From Parvivirga hydrogeniphila (GTDB lineage Bacteria; Actinomycetota; Coriobacteriia; Anaerosomatales; Anaerosomataceae), in NCBI RefSeq assembly GCF_023371205.1, contig NZ_JAMCCO010000001.1, forward strand, positions 430,662 through 494,661: 64,000 nt of DNA, written 5' to 3'. A program made the translations under genes and the position numbers. Shown piece by piece: positions 24,843 through 32,609 of this stretch (its first letter is position 1; each line of letters starts with the position of its first letter). The notes beneath the pieces are model-generated. The model saw nothing but the letters and a program-made list of their open reading frames with translations, was not told where the DNA came from and searched no databases.

Positions 24843-25703
24843 TTACAGCCCCAGATCCTCGCTAATCCACCGCGCGGTCTCTGTCTGCACTTGACTCAAG
24901 TCAGCGAGATCCACGGACTTGTAGACGTGTCCCGAGATGTCCGTCGGTACTGCTGAGATGGTGATGTCTTTCAGGATTGCGCAGCGACGTCCGGTGACCA
25001 GCATCGCACCAAGCTCGGTCGTCACGTTGTAGTTCAGCCCTCGACCCACGCGGTCTTCAAGTAGGCCGATGCCGTAGCGGCATGCCCACATATACGCCCC
25101 CACGTTTCCGAACAACTCCTCATCAACGATGCGATCTGATGCCAGATGCAGAGTCAGGCCGTGATCACTACAGACTTCCCTGATGGTCCGCACGGCTTCC
25201 GCGACAGGGTCAGGTAGCTTGCCGTTCTCGTCCGCAAAGCGCGTCATGCAGAACACGTTCGTCTCGAACGGGAACCGTTCGAGCAGACGACCAATGCCCT
25301 CGCGCCACCGAGGCGGGGCAAAGCCAGGGGGGATGACAGGGTGCATGGCGGTCGCCAGGATTGCGCCGTCTGCGGCCCGCTCGACCTCAACAGCCTGTAC
25401 GGCGGCTCTCGAATGGTCGCCGAGAACGCTCATCGCCTGCTGCTTCCCCAAGGGCGTTAGGCTCCACCGGCCTGTCGGTCCATCCCTGACGACGAGACCG
25501 CTCTTGCATAGATTCGATAGGTGCGCTCCCACGCTCGAAGGCGCTGGGACGCGCAGCGTCTCAAACACCTGCTGGACATCCGCAGACGTGAACAGGTGTG
25601 CCTCATGGCGCTCAGACGCCACATACGCTGCAGCCAGAACCTTGTGCGATTGCCTCGCTAGGAGCTGGATGTACAGGCCGATGCCTGGCAATTCACTCGC
25701 CAC
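24843..25703 (-). CDS. Winged-helix protein with TIR/deoxyribosyltransferase-like C-terminal domain, candidate defence effector
   Basis: 286 residues. Residues ~1-95 look like a winged helix-turn-helix ('SSVGAHLSNLCKSGLVVRD', 'GRWSLTPLGK'). Residues ~140-286 have the alternating strand/helix pattern of TIR/nucleoside-deoxyribosyltransferase-like domains: 'NVFCMTRFAD' (first strand), 'LASDRIVDEELFGNV', 'CRYGIGLLEDR', 'LNYNVTTELGAML' (N-x-N-V..ELG, where the Glu is the usual catalytic position) and 'RRCAILKD'. This is fold recognition by eye, not by search. Its ATG overlaps the 3' end of the partner gene by 11 bp. The unit lies between two attC sites, antisense to them. Confidence 0.7.
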   Translation of the reverse strand: MASELPGIGLYIQLLARQSHKVLAAAYVASERHEAHLFTSADVQQVFETLRVPAPSSVGAHLSNLCKSGLVVRDGPTGRWSLTPLGKQQAMSVLGDHSRAAVQAVEVERAADGAILATAMHPVIPPGFAPPRWREGIGRLLERFPFETNVFCMTRFADENGKLPDPVAEAVRTIREVCSDHGLTLHLASDRIVDEELFGNVGAYMWACRYGIGLLEDRVGRGLNYNVTTELGAMLVTGRRCAILKDITISAVPTDISGHVYKSVDLADLSQVQTETARWISEDLGL

Positions 25704-26280
25704 CTACGATTCTCGACACAAGCTGCTGCGCAGCTTCCCAGCCAGGCTGAGTCATCTTGATCATCTTCTTGCGTCCGTTTTCTCGGACGATGAACAGATC
25801 GCGCATGTCCTTGATGGTCCGGGAGAAGTTCGGTGGGTCGTACTTGCGGTAGTGTTCCGCCACCGTTCGAATCTTGTCGGCATCTGTCGTTTCTTGATCA
25901 AGACCGCTCGCCTGGCGACCAGCGACCACGAGAAGGGCAATTTCCTCGGTAGCAGTCTTCTTCGGACTCGCCAGCTTCGACGAGGGCAGTACCAGCTTCA
26001 GATCATCGTCCTCAATGTGGAAGACGCGCTCGGCACTCTCCCTATCGATGCCCAGCTTCGTGGCGATGCGTCCGATCGAGTCCGTTCCGCCCTCCACGGC
26101 CGGAGCGACCATACCCGCCGGCGCCCCTGATGCGGTGCCATGGGCGGGAGCTGCCGCCGGAGCAGATTGGCCTGACAGAATCTCCACCGCCTTCTCGAAG
26201 GCTACCTGCTGAAGCTCCTTTGGCACCTTTGCAGTCTCTACGGCCTTCAGTGCCTCCGCGAGGATGGTGGCGATATCCAT
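25693..26280 (-). CDS. Partner of the TIR-like protein, unknown family
   Basis: 195 residues from ATG 26280, with TTGGAG upstream; a TTG at 26292 is possible. A short helical N-terminus ('ATILAEALKAVETAKVPKE'), an Ala/Pro/Gly-rich linker (residues ~45-70), and a conserved-looking C-terminal domain: 'GRIATKLGIDRESAERVFHI', 'EEIALLVVAGRQASG', 'FSRTIKDMRDLF' and 'MTQPGWEAAQQL'. The last part resembles a winged helix ending in a basic wing. I recall similar proteins paired with predicted nucleotide-processing effectors, but no function. It is the first gene of the minus-strand pair. Confidence 0.6.
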   Translation of the reverse strand: MDIATILAEALKAVETAKVPKELQQVAFEKAVEILSGQSAPAAAPAHGTASGAPAGMVAPAVEGGTDSIGRIATKLGIDRESAERVFHIEDDDLKLVLPSSKLASPKKTATEEIALLVVAGRQASGLDQETTDADKIRTVAEHYRKYDPPNFSRTIKDMRDLFIVRENGRKKMIKMTQPGWEAAQQLVSRIVGGE

Positions 26281-26513
26281 GGCAATCTCCAATCATGGTA
26301 CTCCCATATCTTGGGCAGTATTCAAGCACGGCGTATACCCGTGTGTCAATAGCAGATGGAACGCGCGATTGGATGTACTGCGACGGCGCGCCATGTGTCG
26401 CCCTCGGCCAAAGTGGGTTTACCAGGTCTTACGGGCGTTGCCGCTCCCTACGGCACAATATGTGACGGCATCACCATCGGAATATGCGTAGTGCAGCAAG
26501 CGCTCTCGACGCT

Positions 26514-26595
26514 GCCTAACCCGGGCGTCCAGCAGACGCGGCGCCCGCGATGTAGGGTCGAGTAGGGAGCGTCCGCTGCGCCGCGGCTGAAGCGC
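26514..26595 (+). other. attC-like site 2, interrupted by IS110 right end B
   Basis: Left core GCCTAAC (26514-26520), then a left arm that shares TCCAGCAGACGCGGC exactly with attC site 1, so it is the same site family and orientation. The right arm is GCGCCGCGGCTGAAGCGC, after which the IS right end (AAACACG) begins at 26596. The expected GTTRRRY core is therefore not present here. The 233 bp between the partner gene and this site (26281-26513) hold no gene I can identify. Confidence 0.7.
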
Positions 26596-26806
26596 AAACA
26601 CGTTGATATGAGATTGCCGGTCAACCCGCGATCGCTCACGGTCCTCTCTGGTTCTTCGTCGGTACAAGCGGGCGGGCACATGGGAACGGCGCTCGACCAT
26701 GCTGATATCCGGGGATTCGAACCCCACATCTCGGTCGGACCGGAGCCTGCCTCAAACTAGGCGCGCGCTTACATGAGTCGCATAACGTTATCGAGGATCT
26801 CTCCGG
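26596..26806 (-). repeat. IS110-type right end, orphan copy B
   Basis: It is close to the right end of copy C over its full length and has the intact T-arm-like hairpin, but no transposase follows: at 26807 it is cut by the IS3-type element. It begins with AAACACG directly against an attC arm, like copies A and C. Confidence 0.8.
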
Positions 26807-26879
26807 ATGGGATGCCCCGTCTCTGGTACCAGCCGCAGAGCAGGGCCTCCGATGTCCTGACATCGTAGCGGACGTCGTC

Positions 26880-27715
26880 ACGCTGCGCCCACGGGGTGCA
26901 TCGCGGCGTACTCCTCCGGCGTGAGGTAGCCGAGCGAACTGTGCAGGTGTTCGGTGTTGTGCTCGACCCTGAACCGTTCGAGCATCGCCCGGGCGCGCTC
27001 GATGCTCCAGAACTCGTGCTCATCTCATTCAGGCATTCGTCGCGCAGGCGTGAGTTGAACGACTCGCAGAAACCGTTCTGCCAGGGCTTGCCCGGCGCGA
27101 TGCGGAACGTGTCCGTCCCGATCTCGGCGAGCCAGTCCACGACCTCGGACGCGATGAATCCTCCACCATTGTCTGAACGGATCACCGCAGGCGTTCCGTG
27201 CTCTGCGAACAGCCGCTGAAGCACCAGCTCGACCGCGCCGGCCGTGATCGAGCGGGCGCCGAAGACGGCGAGCGCGCAGCGGGTGGAGACTCATCGACGG
27301 CGGTGAGCATCTTGAACGTCCTCCCGGGACTCGTGGCGTCGCAGACGATGTCGCAGGTCCAGACGTGGTTGCGGTACTCGGCGCTCACGGGCACACCGGC
27401 CCCGATGCGGATCTTGCGTCGGCGCCTGCGCGCCGGGACCGCCAGGTCGTGGTCGCGCCAGATGCGCTCCATGCGCTTGCGGTTCTGGACGAGACCGCGC
27501 CGCCTGAGCGAACGGAAGGCCCGCCTCGAGCCCCACCTGGGCTTGCGGCGCCTGATCTCGGCGATCGCGGCCAGGATCTCCTCGTCGCCTTTCGGGGCCG
27601 GCCCGCAGTCGAGATGCGAGCGCGAGGTTCCCACGACCCAGCACGCCCGTCTGGTGGACATGCCCGCGGCGGTCATCTCGCGCACCGTGTGCCGCTTGTC
27701 CGGTGCGCCGCTCAT
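26880..27715 (-). pseudogene. IS3-type OrfB (DDE transposase), at least two frameshifts
   Basis: It starts at ATG 27715 ('MSTRRACWVVGTSRSHL'). The rve integrase core is spread over three frames: first Asp in 'NHVWTCDIVCDAT', then a shift near 27290-27225, second Asp in 'IRSDNGGGFIA' and Glu in 'NGFCESFNSRLRDE', then a shift near 27020 into 'LERFRVEHNTEHLHSSLGYL'. The catalytic residues survive but no continuous protein can be made. Confidence 0.8.
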
Positions 27716-27983
27716 TTCCCCGGAGCACGTCCTTGATCACGTCAATCCCGAGGTCGCGCTCGGCGAGCAGCCGCTTGAGCCGGGCGTTCTCCGCCTCGGG
27801 CTCACGCAGCCGCTTGGCCTCCGAGACCGTCATGTCGCCGTACTTGCGCTTCCAGCGGTAGTAGGTCTGCTCGCTGATGCCGTGGATCCGGCAGACGTCT
27901 CTGGCCGCGACGTCGTCCTTGGCCGCCTGCGCCAGGATGTCGACGATCTGCGATTCGGTGAACCTCGCTTGCTTCAAAGCCAT
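27716..27983 (-). CDS. IS3-type OrfA
   Basis: From ATG 27983: 'ARFTESQIVDILAQA', 'DVCRIHGISEQTYYRWKRKY' (helix-turn-helix) and 'ENARLKRLLAERDLGIDVIK' (leucine-zipper), the usual OrfA DNA-binding subunit. The frame continues past the normal end near the OrfB start, because the short A-run where programmed frameshifting would occur (near 27716) seems to have lost a base. Probably inactive. Confidence 0.7.
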
Positions 27984-28041
27984 CTCCTCTCCTCGAGGAG
28001 ACCCTAACACTCAGCGTGGTACCGATATCGGGGGGCATCCC

Positions 28042-28790
28042 AGCGGCCACTGCTCCATCCTCGAGGGTGATTGAAGCCCGAAGACGAGGAGGAGACAGCG
28101 GCCAAGGACACGATGGACCGGCTGGCATGGCTGCGCAAGACGCTTAAGGACGCCGATCCCGACCCGATGCGCGAGATGCTGCGCGTGTTCGCCGAAGAAC
28201 CGATGGGTGCCGAGGCCGATGCGCTGTGCGGCGCCAGCCACGGCGAGCGTAGCGACGAGCGCGCGAACAGGCGTAACGGCTACCGGGAGAACGCGAGCTC
28301 GACACGCGAGTCGGAACGATCCCGCTCGCGGTGCCGAAGCTGCGCGAGGGCAGCTGCTACCCGGACCGGCTGCTCGAGAGCAGAAGGCGTGCCGAGCGGG
28401 CGCTCGTGGCCGTGATCGCCGAGCGCTGCGTGCGCGGGGTCTCGGCCAGACGCGTGGACGGGCTGGCGAAGACGCTCGGCATCGAGGACATCTCGAAGTC
28501 GCAGGCCTCTCGCCTGGCTCGTGCGCTCGACGACGAGATCGCCGCCTTCAAGCATCTTCCCGGACCGCGAGGGCATCATCCGTCTGGTGGGCCCGGTGCT
28601 CTCAGGGCAGCACGACGAGTGGCAGGCGAGCCGCCGTTGCATGTCGATCGAGCCGCTGGAGAAGACCATGCAGCCGATGCTCGTGGTGGAGGAAGGACTC
28701 GATCAGGAGGTGGTGCCCGCGCTCATGGCTGGCTGAGCGACAAGCTCGAGGTCGGAGCAGAGGGCCTCATACACCACTTGACGGGACGTG
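28042..28790 (+). mobile_element. Internally deleted IS256-type element, copy 2, left end lost
   Basis: Very similar to copy 1 (15910-16577), including the same loss of the transposase core, but it retains ~127 bp that copy 1 lacks ('NRRNGYRE' and 'VPKLREGSCYPDRLLESRRR'). The right inverted repeat ends at 28790; the left end is truncated by the IS3-type element. Several frameshifts prevent translation of a transposase. Confidence 0.75.
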
Positions 28791-28873
28791 GCCATGCCGC
28801 CGGGACGGGTGCAGACCTACGATGCATCGTGAACCAACCCGTGGACTACCCCCGGTCAGCTTCGCATCTTGGC

Positions 28874-29749
28874 CTAGGTGCCTCTTGGTCTTCCCCAGAA
28901 GCCCACGACGAGGCCACCCGGGCCCGTGTGCGTGCCGATAATCACTCCTATGCGGTCTGTAATGGTCTCTCCCGCCGTGAACCGATCGGCCAGCATGCCC
29001 TTCAGCACGGTTGCATCGTCAGGACACTGCGCGTGGTCGAGAACGATAGTCTGCTCCTCGGGATCCTGGACATGTTCTGCGACCATATCAGCGAGCATTT
29101 CCAAGGCTTTGTGGCGTCCCCTGATCTTCTTCAATAGAGCGAGACGACCTTCGGCGTTCACATGGAGTATCGGCTTGATGTTGAGTATCGATCCGGCGGC
29201 GCCGGCCGCTGCCGAGATCCTGCCGCCACGTACCAGGTATTCGAAGGAGTCCACTGTGAACAGGTGGTTCACACGAAGGCGGTTGCGCTCGGCCCATGTG
29301 ACGACCGCCTCGGCGGACATACCTTCGTTCAGCCGACGTGCCATTTCCAACACTAGCAGGGCCTGTCCTGCCGAGACAGAGAGGGAATCGACGACGTGTA
29401 TATCAGCGTCGGGCCAGTCTTTCAAGAAGCGGTTGCGAGCGGTGAGAGCAGTCTCATACGAGCCGCTGAGTCCGGAAGAGATCGTGACGTACAGTGCGGT
29501 CTTGCCGAGGGCGTATGCTTGTTCGAATGCCCTCCGGCAATCGGCCGGCCTCACCTGAGAGGTCGTGGAACTGGCTCCCGCGCGAAGTGCATCGTAGAAG
29601 TCATCGCATGTGAGCGTAAGCCCGAAATCATCGAACCGGTCTTCACCATTGAGCGTGTATGGGAAGAAGAGGACCTCGACTCCCGCAGCTCTGAGGATGT
29701 CAAGCGACAGATCACAACCTGAGTCCGTGATCAACATGGTGTCCTGCAT
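28874..29749 (-). CDS. DegV family fatty-acid-binding protein (FakB-like)
   Basis: 291 residues. 'LITDSGCDLSLDIL' at the N-terminus, 'AGASSTTSQVRP' (the TSQ loop contacting the carboxylate), 'YVTISSGLSGSYETA' and 'SLSVSAGQALLVLEMAR' are DegV motifs. 'RIGVIIGTHTGPGGLVVGFWG' is the conserved C-terminal lipid-head-group loop. DegV/FakB proteins hold a fatty acid for phosphorylation by FakA; no fakA is seen nearby. It is the last gene of a minus-strand series tetR-plsC-patatin-degV, which strengthens a lipid role. Confidence 0.9.
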   Translation of the reverse strand: MQDTMLITDSGCDLSLDILRAAGVEVLFFPYTLNGEDRFDDFGLTLTCDDFYDALRAGASSTTSQVRPADCRRAFEQAYALGKTALYVTISSGLSGSYETALTARNRFLKDWPDADIHVVDSLSVSAGQALLVLEMARRLNEGMSAEAVVTWAERNRLRVNHLFTVDSFEYLVRGGRISAAAGAAGSILNIKPILHVNAEGRLALLKKIRGRHKALEMLADMVAEHVQDPEEQTIVLDHAQCPDDATVLKGMLADRFTAGETITDRIGVIIGTHTGPGGLVVGFWGRPRGT

Positions 29750-29801
29750 GATGCTCCTCTCCGCTTACGGGTGCCTCCGGTGCCGACCTGGTGTGATCCG
29801 G

Positions 29802-30704
29802 CTACATGCTTTGCCTGGCTGCTAGGAGGTTCTCAATCTCCTTCACGGCCATCTCAGCGGCCTTCTCACCCATCGAGATCATCTTTGCGGCCTCGTAGAA
29901 GTTGTAGTAGTAGACGTCGTCGATCAAGGGAGCGATCACTAGGTCGGCAGTCCTGAGCCGAGACTCAGAGAGCTCACGCTGCATCAAGTCGACCGAGCTG
30001 GCAGCGAGCTGATAGACCGAGGGTGAACGCAGTTTGCTCATGACCGCGTCAAGCGCTCTCGAGTAGACGATATCGGGGAAGCCCCTGCCCTTCACTTCGC
30101 TGACCTCGACCTTCTGGTCGTCGTTGGAGTAGACGGGCATCCTGCTTCTAGGGACGCCCAGGTTAGTGATGGCGACCACAACGTCTGCCCTCATATTCTT
30201 GGCGACATCGACCGGGATTGGGTTGAGCACGGCTCCGTCCACGAGCAGCCGTCCATCCCGCTCCACCGGCGCAAAGATCACAGGGGTCGAGAGGCTTGCT
30301 CTGATCGCGCTGGCAAGATCACCCTCGCGCAGCACGACTTCCTGCCCGTTGGTCACATCTACGGCTACGCATTCGAAGGGCATCCTCGTGTCGGCGAACG
30401 TCTTGCCACCCAGAAGATCGCGGATGAACTTCTCGACCCGTCGTCCATTCACCAGAGCCGTACTCGGACGGGCGATATCGACGAGAGAGACGAGCCGCTT
30501 GATATCGATGGAGAGTGCGACCTCCTCCATTTCCTGCGGGGTCATGCCGACCGCGTAGGCACCGCCGATGAGCGCGCCTATGCTTGTTCCCGCGATCATG
30601 TGGATCGGCAGGCGCTCTCTGTCCAGCACTTTGAGCACACCGATGTGTGCGAGTCCCCGGGCGCTCCCGCTCCCGAGGGCCAGACCCAGCCGTTCTCCAC
30701 TCAT
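29802..30704 (-). CDS. Patatin-like phospholipase (RssA/NTE-type)
   Basis: 300 residues. Catalytic dyad motifs are 'IAGTSIGALIGG' (GxSxG, Ser ~42) and 'LLVDGAVLNPIPV' (DGA, Asp ~155). The oxyanion glycine loop is 'LALGSGSARGLAHIGVLK'. It hydrolyses acyl chains from phospholipids or related esters; there is no signal peptide, so it is cytoplasmic or membrane-peripheral. Its start overlaps the end of plsC by 4 bp, so they are co-translated, consistent with acyl-chain turnover. Confidence 0.92.
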   Translation of the reverse strand: MSGERLGLALGSGSARGLAHIGVLKVLDRERLPIHMIAGTSIGALIGGAYAVGMTPQEMEEVALSIDIKRLVSLVDIARPSTALVNGRRVEKFIRDLLGGKTFADTRMPFECVAVDVTNGQEVVLREGDLASAIRASLSTPVIFAPVERDGRLLVDGAVLNPIPVDVAKNMRADVVVAITNLGVPRSRMPVYSNDDQKVEVSEVKGRGFPDIVYSRALDAVMSKLRSPSVYQLAASSVDLMQRELSESRLRTADLVIAPLIDDVYYYNFYEAAKMISMGEKAAEMAVKEIENLLAARQSM

Positions 30705-31351
30705 GCGTTCTCCCTCGGCATGTGCTCCATCGCAACCTTTTCATCGCACGTTCGAGCCGAGCACATCTCGGCCAGTGCGTTTTCGAGGGCCTTCCTGCCC
30801 TCGGGCATCGCTTCCTTGACGCTCGCACTGGCTCCTTTCACATCCGAGGGACGGAAAGTGCTTCCTACGCTTACTTCAATAGGACACAGGGTGGGCAACG
30901 CTCTTCCTGGGGGGAGGGCTTCTCTTGTGCCCGCTATGCGCACCGGAAGGATCGGCGCGTTCGCTTTCAGCGCTAGGTAGACCGCCCCGCCAAGGATCTC
31001 GCTGCCGACGATTCCCCCTTCGGGGAACACAGCCACCGTCCCGTCCTCTTCAAGGATCGCGAGCGCCTTCTTGAGGCTGCTGATATTGGCGCTCTGTTTC
31101 TTCACCGGTAGCGCACCCATCGCGCGAAGGAAGGTTCCTCTGATGAGTTCGTCGAACAGATAGGAGGCGGAAAGGAAGGTGAGGCGTCTGTCGGGGAAGG
31201 CCGACGCCAGTACGAAACCGTCGAGATTGCTCTCGTGGTTCGCCGCTATGACAAGTGGGCCTTCCGAAGGGAGGTCCACCGGCGAAGCGATCTTCATCCG
31301 AAAGGCGAACCGGAAGATCCGTGCCGTCAGGAACCGTGTGATCACATACAA
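30701..31351 (-). CDS. 1-acylglycerol-3-phosphate acyltransferase family protein (PlsC)
   Basis: 216 residues. 'AANHESNLDGFVLA' is acyltransferase motif I (NHxxxxD), 'FPEGGIVGSEILGGA' is motif III and 'ILPVRIAGTREALPPG' is motif IV. It transfers an acyl group to lysophosphatidic acid or a related acceptor at the membrane. It stands between tetR and the patatin gene. Together with the patatin it could exchange acyl chains on membrane lipids. Confidence 0.92.
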   Translation of the reverse strand: MYVITRFLTARIFRFAFRMKIASPVDLPSEGPLVIAANHESNLDGFVLASAFPDRRLTFLSASYLFDELIRGTFLRAMGALPVKKQSANISSLKKALAILEEDGTVAVFPEGGIVGSEILGGAVYLALKANAPILPVRIAGTREALPPGRALPTLCPIEVSVGSTFRPSDVKGASASVKEAMPEGRKALENALAEMCSARTCDEKVAMEHMPRENA

Positions 31352-31420
31352 CGTTGGAACCAGCTCCGAATCACTTCGTGGGATACTCGATAGCGCTCAG
31401 GATCTCGTGCGCGCGATCGT

Positions 31421-32035
31421 CTACTGACTCGGCGACAGTTCACCGCTGAGCCCCAGGACGGCCATGATCTGGTCCGAGACCTTGTCCGGGTCGAGCGGTC
31501 TCTCCAGAAAGGAGTGCTCCAGTATCAGCCCGTCCATCATCGCGGTGAGCATCAACGTCAAGAGATTGCTGTCGACCCCCCCATGGAGACGTCTATGCGC
31601 AACGATGTCCTCGATCACAGGCTTCAACAGGCCGACGAGTTCCTCCCTGAACTGTAGGACGTGTCGGCGCAACTCCGTCTCACTCGGGGAAAGCTTGACG
31701 ACGAGTGCGTTGACGAGGTTCTTCTCTCGCATCCCGAACTTCAGGTAATCCTTGACGATCTGATGTAGTCGCCCGTCCAACGTCTCCTCGCCGTGTGCCG
31801 CCTGAAGACGTGCACGCAGGTCTGCCATAACGTCGTCAAGCACTGTCCGGTAGATGTCCGTCTTGCCGGAGAAGTGATGGTAGAGCGAGGCTTTGGTGAT
31901 GCCGAGGCGTCGGGCGATATCGTTCATGGATACGCCAAGGTAGCTGCGATCCGAGAAGAGTTGTCGAGCGACGTCGACGATCTGCCTCTTTGTGCTCTCG
32001 GGACGGTCTAGTCGTTGGTCGAGCCGCTCATCCAT
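31421..32035 (-). CDS. TetR-family repressor of the lipid operon
   Basis: 204 residues from ATG 32035. The N-terminal TetR HTH is clear: 'QIVDVARQLFSDRSYLGVSM', 'DIARRLGITKASLYHHF', 'GKTDIYRTVL'. The C-terminal ~130 residues are a helical ligand-binding domain. A 26-bp near-palindrome lies ~50 bp upstream. The gene heads the minus-strand series with plsC, patatin and degV, so it probably represses them and itself; a fatty acid or acyl-CoA ligand is a reasonable guess. Confidence 0.9.
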   Translation of the reverse strand: MDERLDQRLDRPESTKRQIVDVARQLFSDRSYLGVSMNDIARRLGITKASLYHHFSGKTDIYRTVLDDVMADLRARLQAAHGEETLDGRLHQIVKDYLKFGMREKNLVNALVVKLSPSETELRRHVLQFREELVGLLKPVIEDIVAHRRLHGGVDSNLLTLMLTAMMDGLILEHSFLERPLDPDKVSDQIMAVLGLSGELSPSQ

Positions 32036-32083
32036 GCTGTGAACCCCCTGTGTCCACCTGAGAATCTGTGTGACGGGTACGCC

Positions 32084-32109
32084 GGGCCTACCAACCGGTC
32101 GGTAGGGCC
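32084..32109. promoter_or_regulatory. Palindromic TetR operator
   Basis: 26-bp near-perfect palindrome centred on ACCGGT between 32096 and 32097, with outer arms GGCCTACC and GGTAGGGCC; 11 of 13 pairs match. It lies upstream of the TetR gene starting at 32035, where autoregulatory operators usually sit. Confidence 0.7.
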
Positions 32110-32283
32110 GAAATGTACCATCCCATCGGAGTCGAGTCAACGCCACGCTCGTACCCGCATATCACCAGATGCGAAGTGGTGCGCATTCCTGCCATAGCTT
32201 CGGGTTGCTAGTGGACCATTCTGTGATCGAGCCAATGACACGGAGATTCATGGTTCCCTGCTACGTAGCCTGAGCGAAGGTGC

Positions 32284-32369
32284 TGCTAACCAGCGCGTCA
32301 ACACAGACAGGGCGCAAGGAGCGGTAGACTCAGGTGAAGATCGCGCGTAGCGCCCTGCTGGTTACGCGC
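32284..32369 (+). other. attC-like site 3, interrupted by IS110 copy C
   Basis: Left core TGCTAAC (32284-32290, degenerate) and arm CCAGCGCGTC...CAGGGCGC; right arm GCGCCCTGCTGGTTACGCGC. AACCAGCGC is shared with attC site 1. The site breaks off at 32369, and the IS right end AAACACG starts at 32370. After the far IS end (33654) the flank begins GCACC, preceded by TA, so a TAGCA core tail may remain there. The 248 bp upstream (32036-32283) hold the TetR operator and nothing else I recognise. Confidence 0.6.
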
Positions 32370-32582
32370 AAACACGTTGATATGAGATTGCCGGTCAACC
32401 CGCGATCGCTCACGGTCCTCTCTGGTTCTTCGTCGGTGCAAGCGGGCGGGCACATGGGAACGGCGCTCGACCATGCTGATATCCGGGGATTCGAACCCCG
32501 CATCTCGGTCGGACCGGAGCCTGCCTCCAACGAGGCGCGCGCTTGCATGAGTCGCATAACGTCATCGAGGATCTCTCCGGAG
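32370..32582 (-). repeat. IS110-type right end, copy C
   Basis: Third copy of the ~215-bp conserved noncoding sequence. It contains hairpins GCCTC-GTTG-GAGGC, CGGT-CCG-ACCG and CGGGG-TTCGAAT-CCCCG (plus 32484-32500), the last identical in form to a tRNA T-arm. These occur in tandem within ~60 nt and suggest a structured RNA or folded recombination substrate. Confidence 0.75.
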
Positions 32583-32609
32583 TCTCGCGCCCGCCCGCGT
32601 GCATGACGT

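Larger units (their letters stand above)
26809..28041 (-). mobile_element. Degraded IS3-family element
   Basis: 1233 bp bounded by imperfect inverted repeats beginning GGGATGCCCC (26809-26818; inverted at 28041), with GGTACCA further in on both sides. It encodes OrfA and a frameshifted OrfB of the IS3 type on the minus strand. It separates the orphan IS110 right end from the second IS256 derivative, whose left terminus it has removed. No target duplication is visible. Confidence 0.75.

Noticed and set aside
26448-26729. Small minus-strand proteins starting near 'RGSNPRISAWS' in the repeat copies
   Set aside because: The frame is open only because of the T-arm-like hairpin sequence; it is not maintained in copy A (23531-23748) and has no ribosome-binding site.
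32484-32500. Possible tRNA gene because of the TTCGAAT-loop hairpin
   Set aside because: No matching acceptor stem or anticodon arm upstream in any of the three copies; better explained as part of the IS110 right-end structure.
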